Notes: generated by a model not told the origin, from the sequence alone. DNA of 64,000 bases from Hydrogenophaga sp. (GCF_030373225.1 NZ_JAUCZG010000013.1:38358-102357); one strand, 5' to 3'; shown: positions 47,110 to 56,829, counted from the stretch's first letter. Translations and numbers: made by a program.

Positions 47110-48288
47110 TCAGCCCAGGCAGCCTCTGGCGTCCACCCGGATCACGCGCTCCACCACACCCGCAGCCAGGCCGCCGCGCACGCCCACCATGAAGTCGTGC
47201 AGATTGACGGTGGGGTCGCAGTGCCCGGGCACCAGCCAGACCGTTTCTCCCAGATCGGGCAACGGGCCAGGGCCGTCGACGCGCAGCACGCCGTGCTCGT
47301 CGCCACCGCTGCTGTAGGTCAGACCCTGCGGAAACCACACGGCTGGCATGCCGCTGTCGATGGCGTGGCTCTTGTGGCCGGCGTCGCAAACCGCATGGCC
47401 GGTCTGCCGGCTCATCACCTGACTCTTGACGAACAGGGCGTGTTCAAACGCCGGCGCCAGCGGGTCCGCCTCGTTCGCAGCGTAATCCGCATCCATGAAA
47501 AGGTAGGAGCCCGCCTGAAGCTCACCCCAGACACCGCTGGCGGCCTCCAGCGCCATGGTGCCTGTGCCGGCGCCGGTGACCAGCGGTACCTTGAAGCCTG
47601 CCGCCTCCAGCGCCTGGCGGGTGCCCTGCACCGCGAGGGTCGCGCGTGCGATGGCCGCGGCGCGCTCGGCGCCCGTGCGGTGATGCTGTGCAGCGCCCTG
47701 GTAGGCCTGTAGGCCGGCGAAGCGCAGGACCGTGTGCTCGAAGACAGCCCGGACCAGGGTCACGGCCGCGGCACCGGGTGCGATACCGCAGCGACCATGC
47801 CCCACGTCGATCTCGACGAAAACGTCCATGGCCGCCGGCGCGCTCACGTCCGCTGCATTCAGGGCCTGAGCCAGCCGTTCGACGCCGGCCAGGCTGTCGA
47901 CTGCGATGGAGAACTTCGCGTTCTGAGCTCGCACCGCCTGGGCCAGCCGCAACAGCTTCGACGGGGCGATCACCTCGTTGCTGATGTAGACATCCCGCAC
48001 GCCCGCCTCGGTCAGTGCCAGTGCCTCGTCGGTCTTCTGCACGCACACGCCCACGGCACCGTGACGTATCTGCAGCTGGGCGAGTTCGGCGCTCTTGTGC
48101 ATCTTGGCGTGTGGTCGCAAGCGCAGGCCGTGCGCGTGAGCAAACGCCGCCATGCGGGCCAGGTTGCGGTCCATGGCGTCGAGGTCGATCACCAGCGAGG
48201 GGGTGTCGATCGTCTCCACGCCATGACCGATGCCGGCCTGAGCCCGATGCCAGCGCCGGGTGGTTGATGTTTCATGCATGGCGTTCAT
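47110..48288 (-). CDS. D-threonine aldolase / DSD1-family PLP enzyme
   Basis: 392-residue fold-type III (alanine-racemase-like) PLP enzyme. The PLP lysine lies in LRPHAKMHKSAELA. The C-terminal metal site PGHCDPTVNLHD carries the His and Cys pair seen in D-threonine aldolase, 3-hydroxy-D-aspartate aldolase and D-serine dehydratase (DSD1). It cleaves or dehydrates a D-3-hydroxy amino acid; the exact substrate cannot be read from sequence. ATG 48288 overlaps the phosphatase gene by 17 bases; ATG 48279 is an alternative. Convergent with chpA. Confidence 0.86.
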   Translation of the reverse strand: MNAMHETSTTRRWHRAQAGIGHGVETIDTPSLVIDLDAMDRNLARMAAFAHAHGLRLRPHAKMHKSAELAQLQIRHGAVGVCVQKTDEALALTEAGVRDVYISNEVIAPSKLLRLAQAVRAQNAKFSIAVDSLAGVERLAQALNAADVSAPAAMDVFVEIDVGHGRCGIAPGAAAVTLVRAVFEHTVLRFAGLQAYQGAAQHHRTGAERAAAIARATLAVQGTRQALEAAGFKVPLVTGAGTGTMALEAASGVWGELQAGSYLFMDADYAANEADPLAPAFEHALFVKSQVMSRQTGHAVCDAGHKSHAIDSGMPAVWFPQGLTYSSGGDEHGVLRVDGPGPLPDLGETVWLVPGHCDPTVNLHDFMVGVRGGLAAGVVERVIRVDARGCLG

Positions 48289-48919
48289 CCAGCACCGGTG
48301 CCGCGAGGCTCTGCAGGTGGTTGGTGTCGGCCCAACCCACCAGGCTCAGGCCTTCGGGACTCCACAGCAGGCGGTTGAGGGCGGTGTTGGTGAGCTCCCA
48401 GCTGCGGGGCGCCTGCAGACCCAGGCGGGTGGCGGCACGGTAAAGAATGTCGAGCACGCCGCCATGCGCGACCATGAGAATCTGCTCGCCCGGGTGGCGC
48501 GCCGCGAGCTCGGCCAGGGTCGGCACCACCCGGGCCTCCAGTTGAAGCAAGGACTCACCTTCGGGTGGAGCGAAGTCGGGAACGCGCTTGCGCCACGCCG
48601 CAGACGCATCGGGGAAGCGTTGCTCGAGTTCGGTCCAGGTGTGCCCCTCGAAGCGCCCGAAGCACCGTTCGCGCAAGCCCGTGTGGCTGGTCACGCGCTG
48701 GCCCCGGGTGTTGGCCACGGCCTGCGCGGTTTCATGGGCGCGCAGCAGGTCACTGGCGTAGATGGCAGCGATGGGTTCGTCTTGCAGCGCGTCGGCCAGC
48801 CGCGCAGCCTGCCAGCGACCGTGTTCGTTGAGTTCGATGTCGGTGTGGCCCTGGATGCGGGTATCGCGGTTCCAGGCGGTTTCACCGTGGCGCACGGCCA
48901 GGATGCGGGTGACGTTCAA
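48272..48919 (-). CDS. Histidine phosphatase family protein (phosphoglycerate-mutase-like)
   Basis: 215-residue branch-1 histidine phosphatase. The catalytic RHG lies in ILAVRHGETAWN, with a second His in LMVAHGGVLDIL and Glu/Arg in LRERCFGRFEG. This group includes phosphoglycerate-mutase-like phosphatases and CobC/GpmB types; the substrate is unknown. A TTG at 48919 with AAGGA six bases upstream gives the family start; an in-frame ATG at 48970 would add 17 residues without a ribosome site. It overlaps the downstream aldolase gene and is divergent from the PAS kinase gene. Confidence 0.85.
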   Translation of the reverse strand: MNVTRILAVRHGETAWNRDTRIQGHTDIELNEHGRWQAARLADALQDEPIAAIYASDLLRAHETAQAVANTRGQRVTSHTGLRERCFGRFEGHTWTELEQRFPDASAAWRKRVPDFAPPEGESLLQLEARVVPTLAELAARHPGEQILMVAHGGVLDILYRAATRLGLQAPRSWELTNTALNRLLWSPEGLSLVGWADTNHLQSLAAPVLDERHA

Positions 48920-49024
48920 AGCGGGTCCTTCAAGTCGGGCAGGAGAGTGCAACTGTACCGGGGGAGCCATTTTTGCGCGTGTGCCGAGGCTTGAAAACGC
49001 GGGGATTGCGACACAATCCCGTGT

Positions 49025-51394
49025 ATGACGCTGTCGCGATCCCCCTCCGACGGGGATTTCTCAACCCTGTTCAATTTCCTGCCCATCGGGGCCTACCGCA
49101 GCTCGCCCGACGGTCAGATGTTGCGGGCCAACCGGGCGCTCGTGGAACTCAACGGCTACGCGTCCGAGGCCGACATGCTGATCGCGGTCAAGGACATCGC
49201 CCAGGAGTGGTACGTCGATCCGGCGCGCAGGGCCGAGTTCCAGAGCCAGCTCGAACGCGATGGGTTCGTGCGCGGCTTCATCTCTGAAATCCACCGCCAC
49301 AACACGCGCGAGAGGGTCTGGATCAACGAGAACGCGCACAGTGTGCGGGATGCATCGGGCGTGCTGCTGTATTACGAAGGCACGGTCGAAGACATCAGCG
49401 ACCGCATGAGTCACCAGAAGGCTGTGCGGGAGAGCGAGGAGCGTTTGCGTCTGATCACCTCACAGGTGCCAGGCATGGTCTTCTCGGTCTTCATCCACCC
49501 CGACGGACGCCGCGAATACCGTTACGTGAGCGAAGGTGCACGCGACATCTACGGCCTGGAGCCCGAGGAGCTGTTGCGCGACCCCATGCTGGTTGCGCGC
49601 TACCGGCACCCGGACGATGTGGCTCTGCTGGTGCAGGACCTGCAACTCGTTCGGCAGGGTCCGCTGGACCTCGGTGGCGAATTCCGGATCGTGATGCCCG
49701 ATGGGCGCGTGAAGTGGGTCTACCGCCGTTCGTGCACGGTGTCCTCGGACGCGACGGGCACGCTGCGGGTGGGCGTGTTGCTGGACATCACCGCGCGCAA
49801 GCAGGCCGAAGCCGACCTGCACGCCAGTGAAACGCTCTGGAAACTCGCGCTTGAAAGCGCCGGGGACGGCGTGTGGGACTGGAACATCCAGACCGGCGAG
49901 GAGTTCTTCTCCAGCAGCATCAAGGCCATGTTCGGTTACGCCGACCAGGACATCGCCAATCTGTCGGCCGAGCTCGACGCGCGCACGCATCCCGACGATG
50001 TCGCCCAGATGCAGAGTGACCGGGAGGCGCATTTTGCAGGTCGCGTTCCCGTCTACCGCAACGAGCACCGCATCCGCTGCAACGACGGTCGATGGAAATG
50101 GGTTCTTTCGCGCGGCGTTGTGATCGCGCGCGACGAACGTGGTCAACCCCTGCGCATGGTGGGCACCCACACCGACATCACCGAGTTGAAGGAAGCCGAG
50201 GCCCAGCAGCGCACGCTCGAGGCACAGCTGCGCGAGTCGCAAAAAATGGAAGCCATCGGCACCCTGGCCGGCGGCGTGGCGCACGACTTCAACAACCTGC
50301 TGGCCGCCATCCTGGGCAATCTGGTGCTGGCCCGCGAGGACGTGGGAGAGCAGCATCCGGCCCAGGAAAGCCTGGCCGAGATCAGCCGTGCGGCCATCCG
50401 TGCGCGCCAGCTGGTGCAGCAGATCCTGACCTTCAGCCGGCGGCAGACCCAGGAAATGCAGCGCCAACCGCTCAAGCCCCTGGTGGAGGAAGCCCTGGGC
50501 TTGCTGCGCTCGCTGCTGCCCGCGGGCCTGCGGCTGGTCACGCGTCTGCCCTCCAGCGGCCTTCAGGTGCTGGCGGATGCCACGCAAATGCAGCAGGTGC
50601 TGATGAACCTGTGCACCAACGCCTGGCAATCGATGGAAGGCCGGGCAGGCGACATCACGGTGGCGCTCAGCGAGGTCAGCCTGGATGCTTCGCAGGCTTT
50701 GCAACTCGGTGGCATCGCCAGTGGCGCCTACGCCTGCCTGAGCGTGGCCGACAACGGACCGGGCATGGACGCCGAAACGCAGCGCCGCATCTTCGAACCT
50801 TTCTTCACCACCAAGGCACCAGGTGCCGGCACCGGCCTGGGTCTGGCGGTGGTTCACGGCATCGTCAAGGCACACCGCGGCGCCATCGGTCTGGATTCCC
50901 GGCCTGGCGAAGGCACGCGTTTCGACGTGTACCTGCCCCTGGCCGCCTCGGGACCCGCCGAGGCAGTGCCCGCCCCTGCCTCACCGGCCCCGGCGGCGAA
51001 GCCGGTGCAGGCGCAGGCCGGCAAACATGTCGTCTACATCGACGACTACGAAGCCCTGGTGTTTCTGGTCGGCCGCCTGCTGCGCAAACAGGGGCATCGG
51101 GCCTCCACGTTCGAGTCGGGCGAAGCCGCGCTGGACTGGCTGCGTGCCAACCCCGACGTGCCGGTTGACCTGGTGGTGAGCGACCACAACATGCCGGGAC
51201 TCTCAGGTGTGGAAACGGCGATCGAGATCCGCCGGCTGCGCCCGGCGCTGAAGATCGCCATCGTCTCCGGCCACGTCAACGACAAGCTGCTCGGCGACGC
51301 GGCGGCGGCCGGCGTGAGCGAGGTGATGGGCAAACAGGACAGCATGGACGCGCTGGGCGATGCCATCCAGGAGCTGCTGGAACGCGCCACCTGA
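49025..51394 (+). CDS. Soluble PAS-domain hybrid sensor histidine kinase
   Basis: 789 residues with no transmembrane segment. Three PAS/PAC modules (about 15-130, 140-265, 275-400; each ends with a PAC-like [23 protein letters not shown]) precede an NtrB/FixL-like kinase core. The core has H box [17 protein letters not shown] box [12 protein letters not shown] and G boxes ADNGPGMD and [16 protein letters not shown]-terminal receiver has its acceptor Asp in [13 protein letters not shown]. It senses an unknown cytosolic cue; no cognate output regulator lies beside it. It is an isolated gene, convergent with the lipoprotein gene after 23 bases. Confidence 0.9.
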   Translation: MTLSRSPSDGDFSTLFNFLPIGAYRSSPDGQMLRANRALVELNGYASEADMLIAVKDIAQEWYVDPARRAEFQSQLERDGFVRGFISEIHRHNTRERVWINENAHSVRDASGVLLYYEGTVEDISDRMSHQKAVRESEERLRLITSQVPGMVFSVFIHPDGRREYRYVSEGARDIYGLEPEELLRDPMLVARYRHPDDVALLVQDLQLVRQGPLDLGGEFRIVMPDGRVKWVYRRSCTVSSDATGTLRVGVLLDITARKQAEADLHASETLWKLALESAGDGVWDWNIQTGEEFFSSSIKAMFGYADQDIANLSAELDARTHPDDVAQMQSDREAHFAGRVPVYRNEHRIRCNDGRWKWVLSRGVVIARDERGQPLRMVGTHTDITELKEAEAQQRTLEAQLRESQKMEAIGTLAGGVAHDFNNLLAAILGNLVLAREDVGEQHPAQESLAEISRAAIRARQLVQQILTFSRRQTQEMQRQPLKPLVEEALGLLRSLLPAGLRLVTRLPSSGLQVLADATQMQQVLMNLCTNAWQSMEGRAGDITVALSEVSLDASQALQLGGIASGAYACLSVADNGPGMDAETQRRIFEPFFTTKAPGAGTGLGLAVVHGIVKAHRGAIGLDSRPGEGTRFDVYLPLAASGPAEAVPAPASPAPAAKPVQAQAGKHVVYIDDYEALVFLVGRLLRKQGHRASTFESGEAALDWLRANPDVPVDLVVSDHNMPGLSGVETAIEIRRLRPALKIAIVSGHVNDKLLGDAAAAGVSEVMGKQDSMDALGDAIQELLERAT

Positions 51395-51417
51395 GGCCGC
51401 ACCGTTCGCCACGTCGT

Positions 51418-52122
51418 TCAGCGCGGCACTTCGATGTTGACCTGCCGCAGCCCGGCCGGTGGGGTGGGAAAGTCGCGCAAGGCGGCATCGAGCATGGCCG
51501 TCCACAAGGCATTGGAGCTGTTCCACCGACCGTCGTGTGCCGCGCGGGTCTCGTACACCACCCGGCCGCTGGCCGCATGACGAATGATCAGCGACACCTC
51601 GCGCTGGTAGTAAGGCGTTTCCATGCGCAGGAACAGCGGCGCGTAGAGGATGTGCCCGCTGCTGGTCACCACGTGGTCGCGCCCCGGAAAACCGAAACCC
51701 GCTCCGAAACCGCCGCCCCACAGGCCGTCATACGGACTCTCCCAGGGTGCGCGAGGCAGGCGCAGCGTGCTGGCGCTCACCCCCACCGTCCAGGGCGCCG
51801 TCACGCCGGTGGCGGCGGGCGTCCATCCGACCCGGCCCAGGGCCAGCGTGGTCAGCGTCTCCAGTTCGTCCTGCCCGCCACCCGAGCGGCTGTCTTGTTG
51901 AGAGGGCAGGCGCTCGAACCGGTACACCTGTGGCGCCTGGGGAATGGCGACCGGCGCAGCGGCGCCCGAGGGCGTGGGGCCCTCGGCCCAGCGTGCATAA
52001 CTCTGCACCTGGTTGTCCACCAGGAACACGCTGGCGCAACCGCCGAGCGCCAGCAGCGCGCCCGCGGCCGCGCCCAGCCTGAGCAGGCGGGACCAGCGAC
52101 AAATGGCATTCGGTGTGGACAT
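51418..52122 (-). CDS. DUF4136-like lipoprotein
   Basis: 234 residues. The signal peptide ends in the lipobox LALGGCAS (Cys near 29), so the protein is lipid-anchored at the envelope. The mature part (YRFERLPSQQ, LTTLALGRVGWTPA, TPYYQREVSLIIRHAASGRVVYETRA) follows the DUF4136 pattern of beta strands. A Gly/Phe/Trp-rich stretch (GLWGGGFGAGFGFPG) occurs in the middle. The function is unknown. It is 42 bases after ttcA on the same strand and may be the last gene of that transcript. Confidence 0.78.
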   Translation of the reverse strand: MSTPNAICRWSRLLRLGAAAGALLALGGCASVFLVDNQVQSYARWAEGPTPSGAAAPVAIPQAPQVYRFERLPSQQDSRSGGGQDELETLTTLALGRVGWTPAATGVTAPWTVGVSASTLRLPRAPWESPYDGLWGGGFGAGFGFPGRDHVVTSSGHILYAPLFLRMETPYYQREVSLIIRHAASGRVVYETRAAHDGRWNSSNALWTAMLDAALRDFPTPPAGLRQVNIEVPR

Positions 52123-52164
52123 GTGGCCTCCTGGAAAAACGGCGCGGGCGTGGCCCCGTGGCCT

Positions 52165-53124
52165 TCAGTGCGTGGCAGAAATCGGTATGACCGGGCGGGC
52201 TGCGGTGGCGTTCCCCTCCATCGCCTCGTCTTCCCGCCGGGTCTGCACCGCAGGGGGAAGCGGTTGGTCGTCGAACGCCTTGTCGCCGTCTTCGCTGGCT
52301 TCACCGGTGGCGCGGATGGTCTGGAACGGAAACAGCGCGCGGTCCATGAGGTGGCTGGGCACGATGTTCTGCAGCGCCGTGAACATGTTTTCAATGCGCC
52401 CCGGAAAACGCTTCTCCCAATCCTTGAGCATCAGGCCCACCTGCTGGCGCTGCAGGTTGTCCTGGCTGCCGCACAGCGTGCAAGGGATGATGGGAAACTG
52501 CCGCACCTCGGCCCAGCGGGTCAGGTCCTTTTCGGCCACGTAGGCCATGGGTCTGATCACCACATGCTGCCCGTCGTCGCTCACCAGCTTGGGCGGCATG
52601 CCCTTGAGTTTGGCGCCAAAGAACATGTTGAGCAGGAGCGTCTGCAGCATGTCGTCCCGGTGGTGGCCCAGGGCGATCTTGGTCGCGCCCAGTTCGCTGG
52701 CCACGCGGTACAGGATGCCGCGCCGCAGCCGCGAACACAGGCTGCACATGGTCTTGCCCTCGGGGATCACGCGCTTGACGATGGAGTAGGTGTCCTGGTT
52801 CTCGATGTGGAACTTCACGCCCAGCTTCGTGAGGTAGGCGGGCAGGATGTCGGCAGGGAAGCCCGGTTGCTTCTGGTCGAGGTTGACCACGATCATCTCG
52901 AAGCTGATCGGCGCGCGCGCCTGCAGCTTTTGCAGGATGTCGAGCATGGCGTAGCTGTCCTTGCCACCCGAGAGACAGACCATCACGCGGTCGCCTTCCT
53001 CGATCATGTTGTAGTCCACGATCGCGCGGCCGACCTCGCGGCACAGGCGCTTTTCGAGTTTGTGGTTTTCGTGTTCGGTGTTCATGGCCATTCTTTCAGC
53101 CGCTTCATGCAGCGGGTGCGTCAT
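52165..53124 (-). CDS. ttcA: tRNA 2-thiocytidine biosynthesis protein TtcA
   Basis: 319-residue enzyme that thiolates C32 of certain tRNAs. The PP-loop is [14 protein letters not shown]. The iron-sulfur cysteines lie in [14 protein letters not shown], with another pair in [28 protein letters not shown] is the TtcA active-site helix. ATG 53124 gives an ATGA overlap with the upstream ATPase gene, and ATG 53085 is an alternative with a better-placed purine stretch. Its C-terminal tail (about 270-319) is longer than the E. coli form. Confidence 0.94.
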   Translation of the reverse strand: MTHPLHEAAERMAMNTEHENHKLEKRLCREVGRAIVDYNMIEEGDRVMVCLSGGKDSYAMLDILQKLQARAPISFEMIVVNLDQKQPGFPADILPAYLTKLGVKFHIENQDTYSIVKRVIPEGKTMCSLCSRLRRGILYRVASELGATKIALGHHRDDMLQTLLLNMFFGAKLKGMPPKLVSDDGQHVVIRPMAYVAEKDLTRWAEVRQFPIIPCTLCGSQDNLQRQQVGLMLKDWEKRFPGRIENMFTALQNIVPSHLMDRALFPFQTIRATGEASEDGDKAFDDQPLPPAVQTRREDEAMEGNATAARPVIPISATH

Positions 53125-54302
53125 TCCATCACAGGCACGATGCGCTTCATGAAAGCCGCGAACATGGGCACCGTGAAGGCGGTGTCGCCGTGCGTCGGGC
53201 TCCAGACCATGCCCTTGGTGATGAGCGAGCTGCGCGTGGGTGCCAGCGACGAGACTTTCTCGACCAGGCAGGCCGCGACATCACCCGAGCGGTGGGGCCC
53301 TTCGCCCAGTTCGGCCATGGCACGCAGGTATTTTTTCTCCTTGGGCGTGCAGCGGTCGAAGCGCACACGAAAGAAACCCTCGTCCAGCGCAGCGATCGCC
53401 GTGGCACTGGACTTGTGCACCGCGTCGATGCCGATCGGAGTGGCATCCGCAGCCAGCCAGGTGTGGCTGCCCCAGGTCTGCAGGAAATAGGCGTAGCCCT
53501 GGCTCACGCGCAGGATCTCCTGCAGTGCGGCCGGGGTGATCGATACGCCCTCATCGTGCAGCGGTTTTTCGATGGCCTGCGCCGCCGCTTCCAGGGGCAG
53601 CGGGCCGATCTCGGGGAAGTCGAACAGGCGTTCGGCATACGACTTGGCATTGCCGAGCTGACCCCTGAGCTGCGGCAGGCCGGCGCCCACCAGCACCACC
53701 GGCAGCTGCCGCTGCGCCGTGCGGTGCAGGGCGGTGATGAGGGCGGCCAGTTGGGCTTCTTCCACATACTGCAGTTCGTCGATGAACAGGGCCAGGGCCG
53801 TGCTGGCGGCCTTGGCGGCCAGGCCGACCTGCTCCATCAAGGCCTGCAAGTCGTGTTCCAGGTCGCCGTTGTCCGCCAGGCCAGGCTCGGCCTCGTAGTC
53901 GATGCCGACCTCGATGTCGTTGTAGGTCACCTTCAACCGGCTCGCGAAGCCCGCCAGCGCCCGCAGTCCACGGATGGCAAACGCCTTGGCGGCTTCGGTC
54001 TGGCTCAGGCGCAGCAGCGCCTGGCGCAGCTGGGGCGCCAGCAGCGCCGGCAGAGACCGGCCTTCCGGCGCCTCCAGACGCACCGTGTGAATCCCGGCCG
54101 CCTCCGCATCGTCACGCACACGGTCGAGCAACACGGTCTTGCCGACCCCGCGCAGGCCCACCAGCATCGCGCTCCTGGCAGGGCGGCCGATGCGGGCCCG
54201 CTCCAGCGCGACGCGCAGGGACTCCCGCAGCGCGTCGCGGCCTGCCAGTTCGGGCGGAGGCGTGCCCGCGCCGGGCGCAAAGGGGTTTCTGACAGGGTTC
54301 AT
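53121..54302 (-). CDS. AAA+ ATP-binding protein with C-terminal winged-helix-like domain
   Basis: 393 residues. The N terminus [18 protein letters not shown] is characteristic of a widespread Orc1/Cdc6-like ATPase group. Walker A GLRGVGKT (49-56), Walker [11 protein letters not shown] (Asp175-Glu176) and a sensor-1-like [15 protein letters not shown] follow. The C-terminal part (about 300-390, [46 protein letters not shown]) is a winged-helix-type region. The cellular role is unknown; STAND-like signalling or DNA-associated activity are possible. It is coupled to ttcA and preceded by an unusually AT-rich dyad region. Confidence 0.8.
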   Translation of the reverse strand: MNPVRNPFAPGAGTPPPELAGRDALRESLRVALERARIGRPARSAMLVGLRGVGKTVLLDRVRDDAEAAGIHTVRLEAPEGRSLPALLAPQLRQALLRLSQTEAAKAFAIRGLRALAGFASRLKVTYNDIEVGIDYEAEPGLADNGDLEHDLQALMEQVGLAAKAASTALALFIDELQYVEEAQLAALITALHRTAQRQLPVVLVGAGLPQLRGQLGNAKSYAERLFDFPEIGPLPLEAAAQAIEKPLHDEGVSITPAALQEILRVSQGYAYFLQTWGSHTWLAADATPIGIDAVHKSSATAIAALDEGFFRVRFDRCTPKEKKYLRAMAELGEGPHRSGDVAACLVEKVSSLAPTRSSLITKGMVWSPTHGDTAFTVPMFAAFMKRIVPVME

Positions 54303-54312
54303 GCGACGATTC

Positions 54313-54349
54313 TACTGAAATTTGCGAAGTTATAAAAATTCAGTAACTT
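54313..54349. promoter_or_regulatory. AT-rich nested dyads upstream of the AAA+ ATPase gene
   Basis: Two overlapping perfect inverted repeats: TACTGAA (54313-54319) with TTCAGTA (54339-54345), and AAGTTA (54327-54332) with TAACTT (54344-54349). A minus-strand TATAAC lies inside, a plausible -10 for the ATPase gene. The region is far more AT-rich than its surroundings and starts 11 bases from the ATG. It looks like a promoter with an operator, perhaps bound by the ATPase's own winged helix. Confidence 0.5.
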
Positions 54350-54415
54350 TACAAACTTTGCTTGATTCAGATGTCACCGGCGCACGTGACCCACACCAGC
54401 AGACGTCACGGAACC

Positions 54416-54496
54416 GCCCTTCGACAGGCTCAGGACGGGCCGCAGATGTCGCCCCCTTGAGGGGGTGACGCGGCGAATCCGCGGCGCGGGGGTGAT
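54416..54496. repeat. Extragenic palindromic repeat (REP-like composite hairpins)
   Basis: The stretch after folB starts with GCCC-TTCGACAGGCTCAGGAC-GGGC, a core seen as an extragenic repeat in many proteobacteria. Two stem-loops follow: CCCCC-TTGA-GGGGG (54452-54465) and CGCGG-CGAAT-CCGCG (54469-54483), then a G-rich tail. It fills most of the 202-base gap between folB and the ATPase promoter and may act as a transcription or mRNA-end barrier. Confidence 0.65.
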
Positions 54497-54504
54497 TTCC
54501 CTCC

Positions 54505-54879
54505 TTACCACTGCCCGCTTTCCATGCGGATCGCGACTTCGCAGTCATCAAAGATCTCCAGCTTGGCAATCCGCACCCGCACGCCGATCACCCCGGGCAT
54601 CTGCATCAGCCGGCGCGTGAGTTTGCCGATCAGGCTCTCGAGCAGGTTCACGTGTTCGGCGGTGCATTCGTCGATGATGATCTGGCGCACCTTGCGGTAG
54701 TCGAGCACATGGCCGATGTCGTCGTCGTGGGGCAGCAGCGGCTGTGTGCCCTGGTTGAGTTCGGCGTCCACCTGGATCGGCTGCGGCGCCGATTTTTCGT
54801 GGTCGAGAATGCCCAGGTTGGCGTCGAATCGCAGTCCGGTGAGTGCGAGGATCTGGGTGCCGGCGTAGGTGGCGGTCAT
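54505..54879 (-). CDS. folB: Dihydroneopterin aldolase FolB
   Basis: 124-residue aldolase/epimerase of the FolB fold, converting dihydroneopterin to 6-hydroxymethyl-dihydropterin in folate synthesis. Family marks are LGILDHEKSAPQPIQVDAEL (substrate region), DYRKVRQIIIDECTAEHVNLLESLIGKLTRRL and RIAKLEIFDDCEVAI. The ATG (54879) overlaps the upstream reductase gene as ATGA, so both are expressed as a folate/pterin pair. Confidence 0.92.
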   Translation of the reverse strand: MTATYAGTQILALTGLRFDANLGILDHEKSAPQPIQVDAELNQGTQPLLPHDDDIGHVLDYRKVRQIIIDECTAEHVNLLESLIGKLTRRLMQMPGVIGVRVRIAKLEIFDDCEVAIRMESGQW

Positions 54880-55685
54880 GGGTGTGGGTTCGGTGTCATG
54901 AGCGAAAAATCGCGCTCGAAGCGCATCAGGTGCTGGCCGCCGTCCACCAGCAGCGTGGTGCCGGTGATGGAGGTGTTGTTCAGTGCGAAGGCCACCGTGG
55001 CGGCCACATCTTCGGGGGTCGACGAGCGGCCCAGCGGCGATTGCCGGTGCAGGGCCTGGAACTGCTCGTCGCTGAGCAGATGGCTGGTGAGCGTGAGCCC
55101 GGGCGCCACCCCCACGACCCGAACGCGCGGCGCCAGCGCCATGGCGAGCATGGTGTTGGCGGCTTCCAGAGCGGCCTTGGACAGGGTGTAGCTGAAGAAG
55201 TCCGGGTTCATGTTCCAGAGCTTCTGGTCGAGCAGGTTGACCACCGCGCCACGGCCATCGCGCTGCAGCAGGTGCGCGTGCAGGGCCTGCGCCAGCAGCA
55301 CCGCGGCACCGGTGTTGGCGCGCAGGTGGGTCTCCATGGCAGCAAAACCGAAGGTGCCTGCGCTGTCGTTCTCGAAGGTGGAGGCGCTGTTGACCACCGC
55401 GTCGACCTGTCCGAAGTGCGCCACCACGGCTGGCAGCAGCGCGCGCACGCTGGTTTCGTCCACCAGATCGGCGAAGAAAGCGGCTGCGCTGCCGCTGCGC
55501 TGGGTGAGCTGGTCGCAGTCGGCGGCGGTCTGACGGGCGTCGTCCACCGAGTGGCGGTGGTGCACGGCCACGTTCCAGCCGGCGCGCGCCAGCGTGAGGG
55601 CGATTTCGCGGCCCAGGCGCTTGCCCGCGCCTGTCACCAGCACGGTGCGCGCCTCATGGGAGGCGGGGGAGGCGGAGGAGGGCAT
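54876..55685 (-). CDS. SDR-family pteridine reductase (FolM-like)
   Basis: 269-residue short-chain dehydrogenase. The cofactor loop TGAGKRLGREIAL (Arg after GxG-Lys suggests NADPH), NSASTFEND, and the catalytic YTLSK in DFFSYTLSKAALEAA are visible, and VVGVAPGLTL follows. TGAGKRLG and linkage to folB point to a FolM/PTR1-like dihydrobiopterin or dihydrofolate reductase rather than a fatty-acid FabG. It is divergent from the MidA-like gene, with 29 bases between the starts. Confidence 0.85.
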   Translation of the reverse strand: MPSSASPASHEARTVLVTGAGKRLGREIALTLARAGWNVAVHHRHSVDDARQTAADCDQLTQRSGSAAAFFADLVDETSVRALLPAVVAHFGQVDAVVNSASTFENDSAGTFGFAAMETHLRANTGAAVLLAQALHAHLLQRDGRGAVVNLLDQKLWNMNPDFFSYTLSKAALEAANTMLAMALAPRVRVVGVAPGLTLTSHLLSDEQFQALHRQSPLGRSSTPEDVAATVAFALNNTSITGTTLLVDGGQHLMRFERDFSLMTPNPHP

Positions 55686-55714
55686 TGGGTGACAATCCGG
55701 GGGTGCAAACCCCC

Positions 55715-56827
55715 ATGGCAACAGAACCGGTGAGTTTAACGAGCGACCTGCTGCGGCGGCTGGCCGGGGCCATCGCACAGGCCGGTGGCTGGCTCTCGTT
55801 CGACCGGTTCATGGCGATCGCCCTGTACGAGCCGGCGTTGGGCTACTACGCCAACAGCGCACCCAAGTTTGGCCACACCCCGCAGGCCGGCAGCGACTTC
55901 GTGACCGCGCCCGAACTCTCCCCGCTTTTTGGCCGCGCCCTGGCGCGCCAGGTGGCCCAGGCGCTGGAGGCCACCGGCACCAGCGCCGTGTGGGAGTTTG
56001 GCGCCGGCACCGGAGCGCTGGCCCTGCAGGTCATCGAGGCCCTGGCCGGGCAGGATCGGCCGCTGCGCCGCTACACCATCGTCGACCTCTCGGGCAGCCT
56101 GCGCGAGCGCCAGCGCGCCACGCTGGCGGCACACGCAGACCTGGTGCATTGGGTGGATGCCCTGCCTGAACGCATGGAAGGTGTGGTGCTGGGCAACGAA
56201 GTGCTCGACGCCATGCCGGTGCAACTGCTCGCGCGCCTGGGCGGCGTGTGGTTCGAACGGGGCGTGGCACTGCACCAGGACCAACTGGTCTGGGCCGATC
56301 GGCCCACCGGCTTGCGCCCGCCGCTGGAGGTGCCCGGCGAGCACGACTACCTGACCGAAATCCACCCGCAGGCCGAAGCCTTTGTGCGCACCCTGGCCGA
56401 CCGCTTGCAGCGGGGCGCGGCGTTTTTTCTCGACTACGGTTTCCCCGAGTCCGAGTACTACCACCCGCAGCGCCACATGGGAACGCTGATGTGCCACCGC
56501 GCGCACCGCAGTGACAGCGATCCGCTGGCCGACGTGGGGCAGAAGGACATCACCGCGCACGTGAATTTCACCGGCATCGCCCTGGCCGCGCAGGACGCCG
56601 GCCTGCAGGTGACGGGCTTCACCAGCCAGGGCCGCTTCCTGCTGAACTGCGGCCTGCTGGACCTCGCGCAGCACGCCGGTGCGCGCGACAACGCGATGAT
56701 GCAGAAGCTGGTGAACGAACACGAAATGGGTGAGCTGTTCAAGGTGATCGCGCTGACACCGGCGGCCAGCGCAGCGGGCTGGCTGCCGCTCGGATTTGCG
56801 GTCGGCGACCGCACGCACAGGCTCTGA
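55715..56827 (+). CDS. SAM-dependent methyltransferase of the MidA/NDUFAF7 family
   Basis: 370-residue class-I methyltransferase. SAM-binding motifs are WEFGAGTGALALQV and YTIVDLSGSLRERQ; family features are ALYEPALGYYAN near the N terminus, GNEVLDAMPVQLL and FFLDYGFPESEYY. The mitochondrial relative NDUFAF7 methylates an arginine of complex I subunit NDUFS2; the bacterial substrate is not established. ATG 55715 fits the family start. No Shine-Dalgarno is visible; instead a GGGGG-TGCAAA-CCCCC hairpin (55699-55714) directly abuts the ATG. Confidence 0.9.
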   Translation: MATEPVSLTSDLLRRLAGAIAQAGGWLSFDRFMAIALYEPALGYYANSAPKFGHTPQAGSDFVTAPELSPLFGRALARQVAQALEATGTSAVWEFGAGTGALALQVIEALAGQDRPLRRYTIVDLSGSLRERQRATLAAHADLVHWVDALPERMEGVVLGNEVLDAMPVQLLARLGGVWFERGVALHQDQLVWADRPTGLRPPLEVPGEHDYLTEIHPQAEAFVRTLADRLQRGAAFFLDYGFPESEYYHPQRHMGTLMCHRAHRSDSDPLADVGQKDITAHVNFTGIALAAQDAGLQVTGFTSQGRFLLNCGLLDLAQHAGARDNAMMQKLVNEHEMGELFKVIALTPAASAAGWLPLGFAVGDRTHRL

Positions 56828-56829
56828 AC

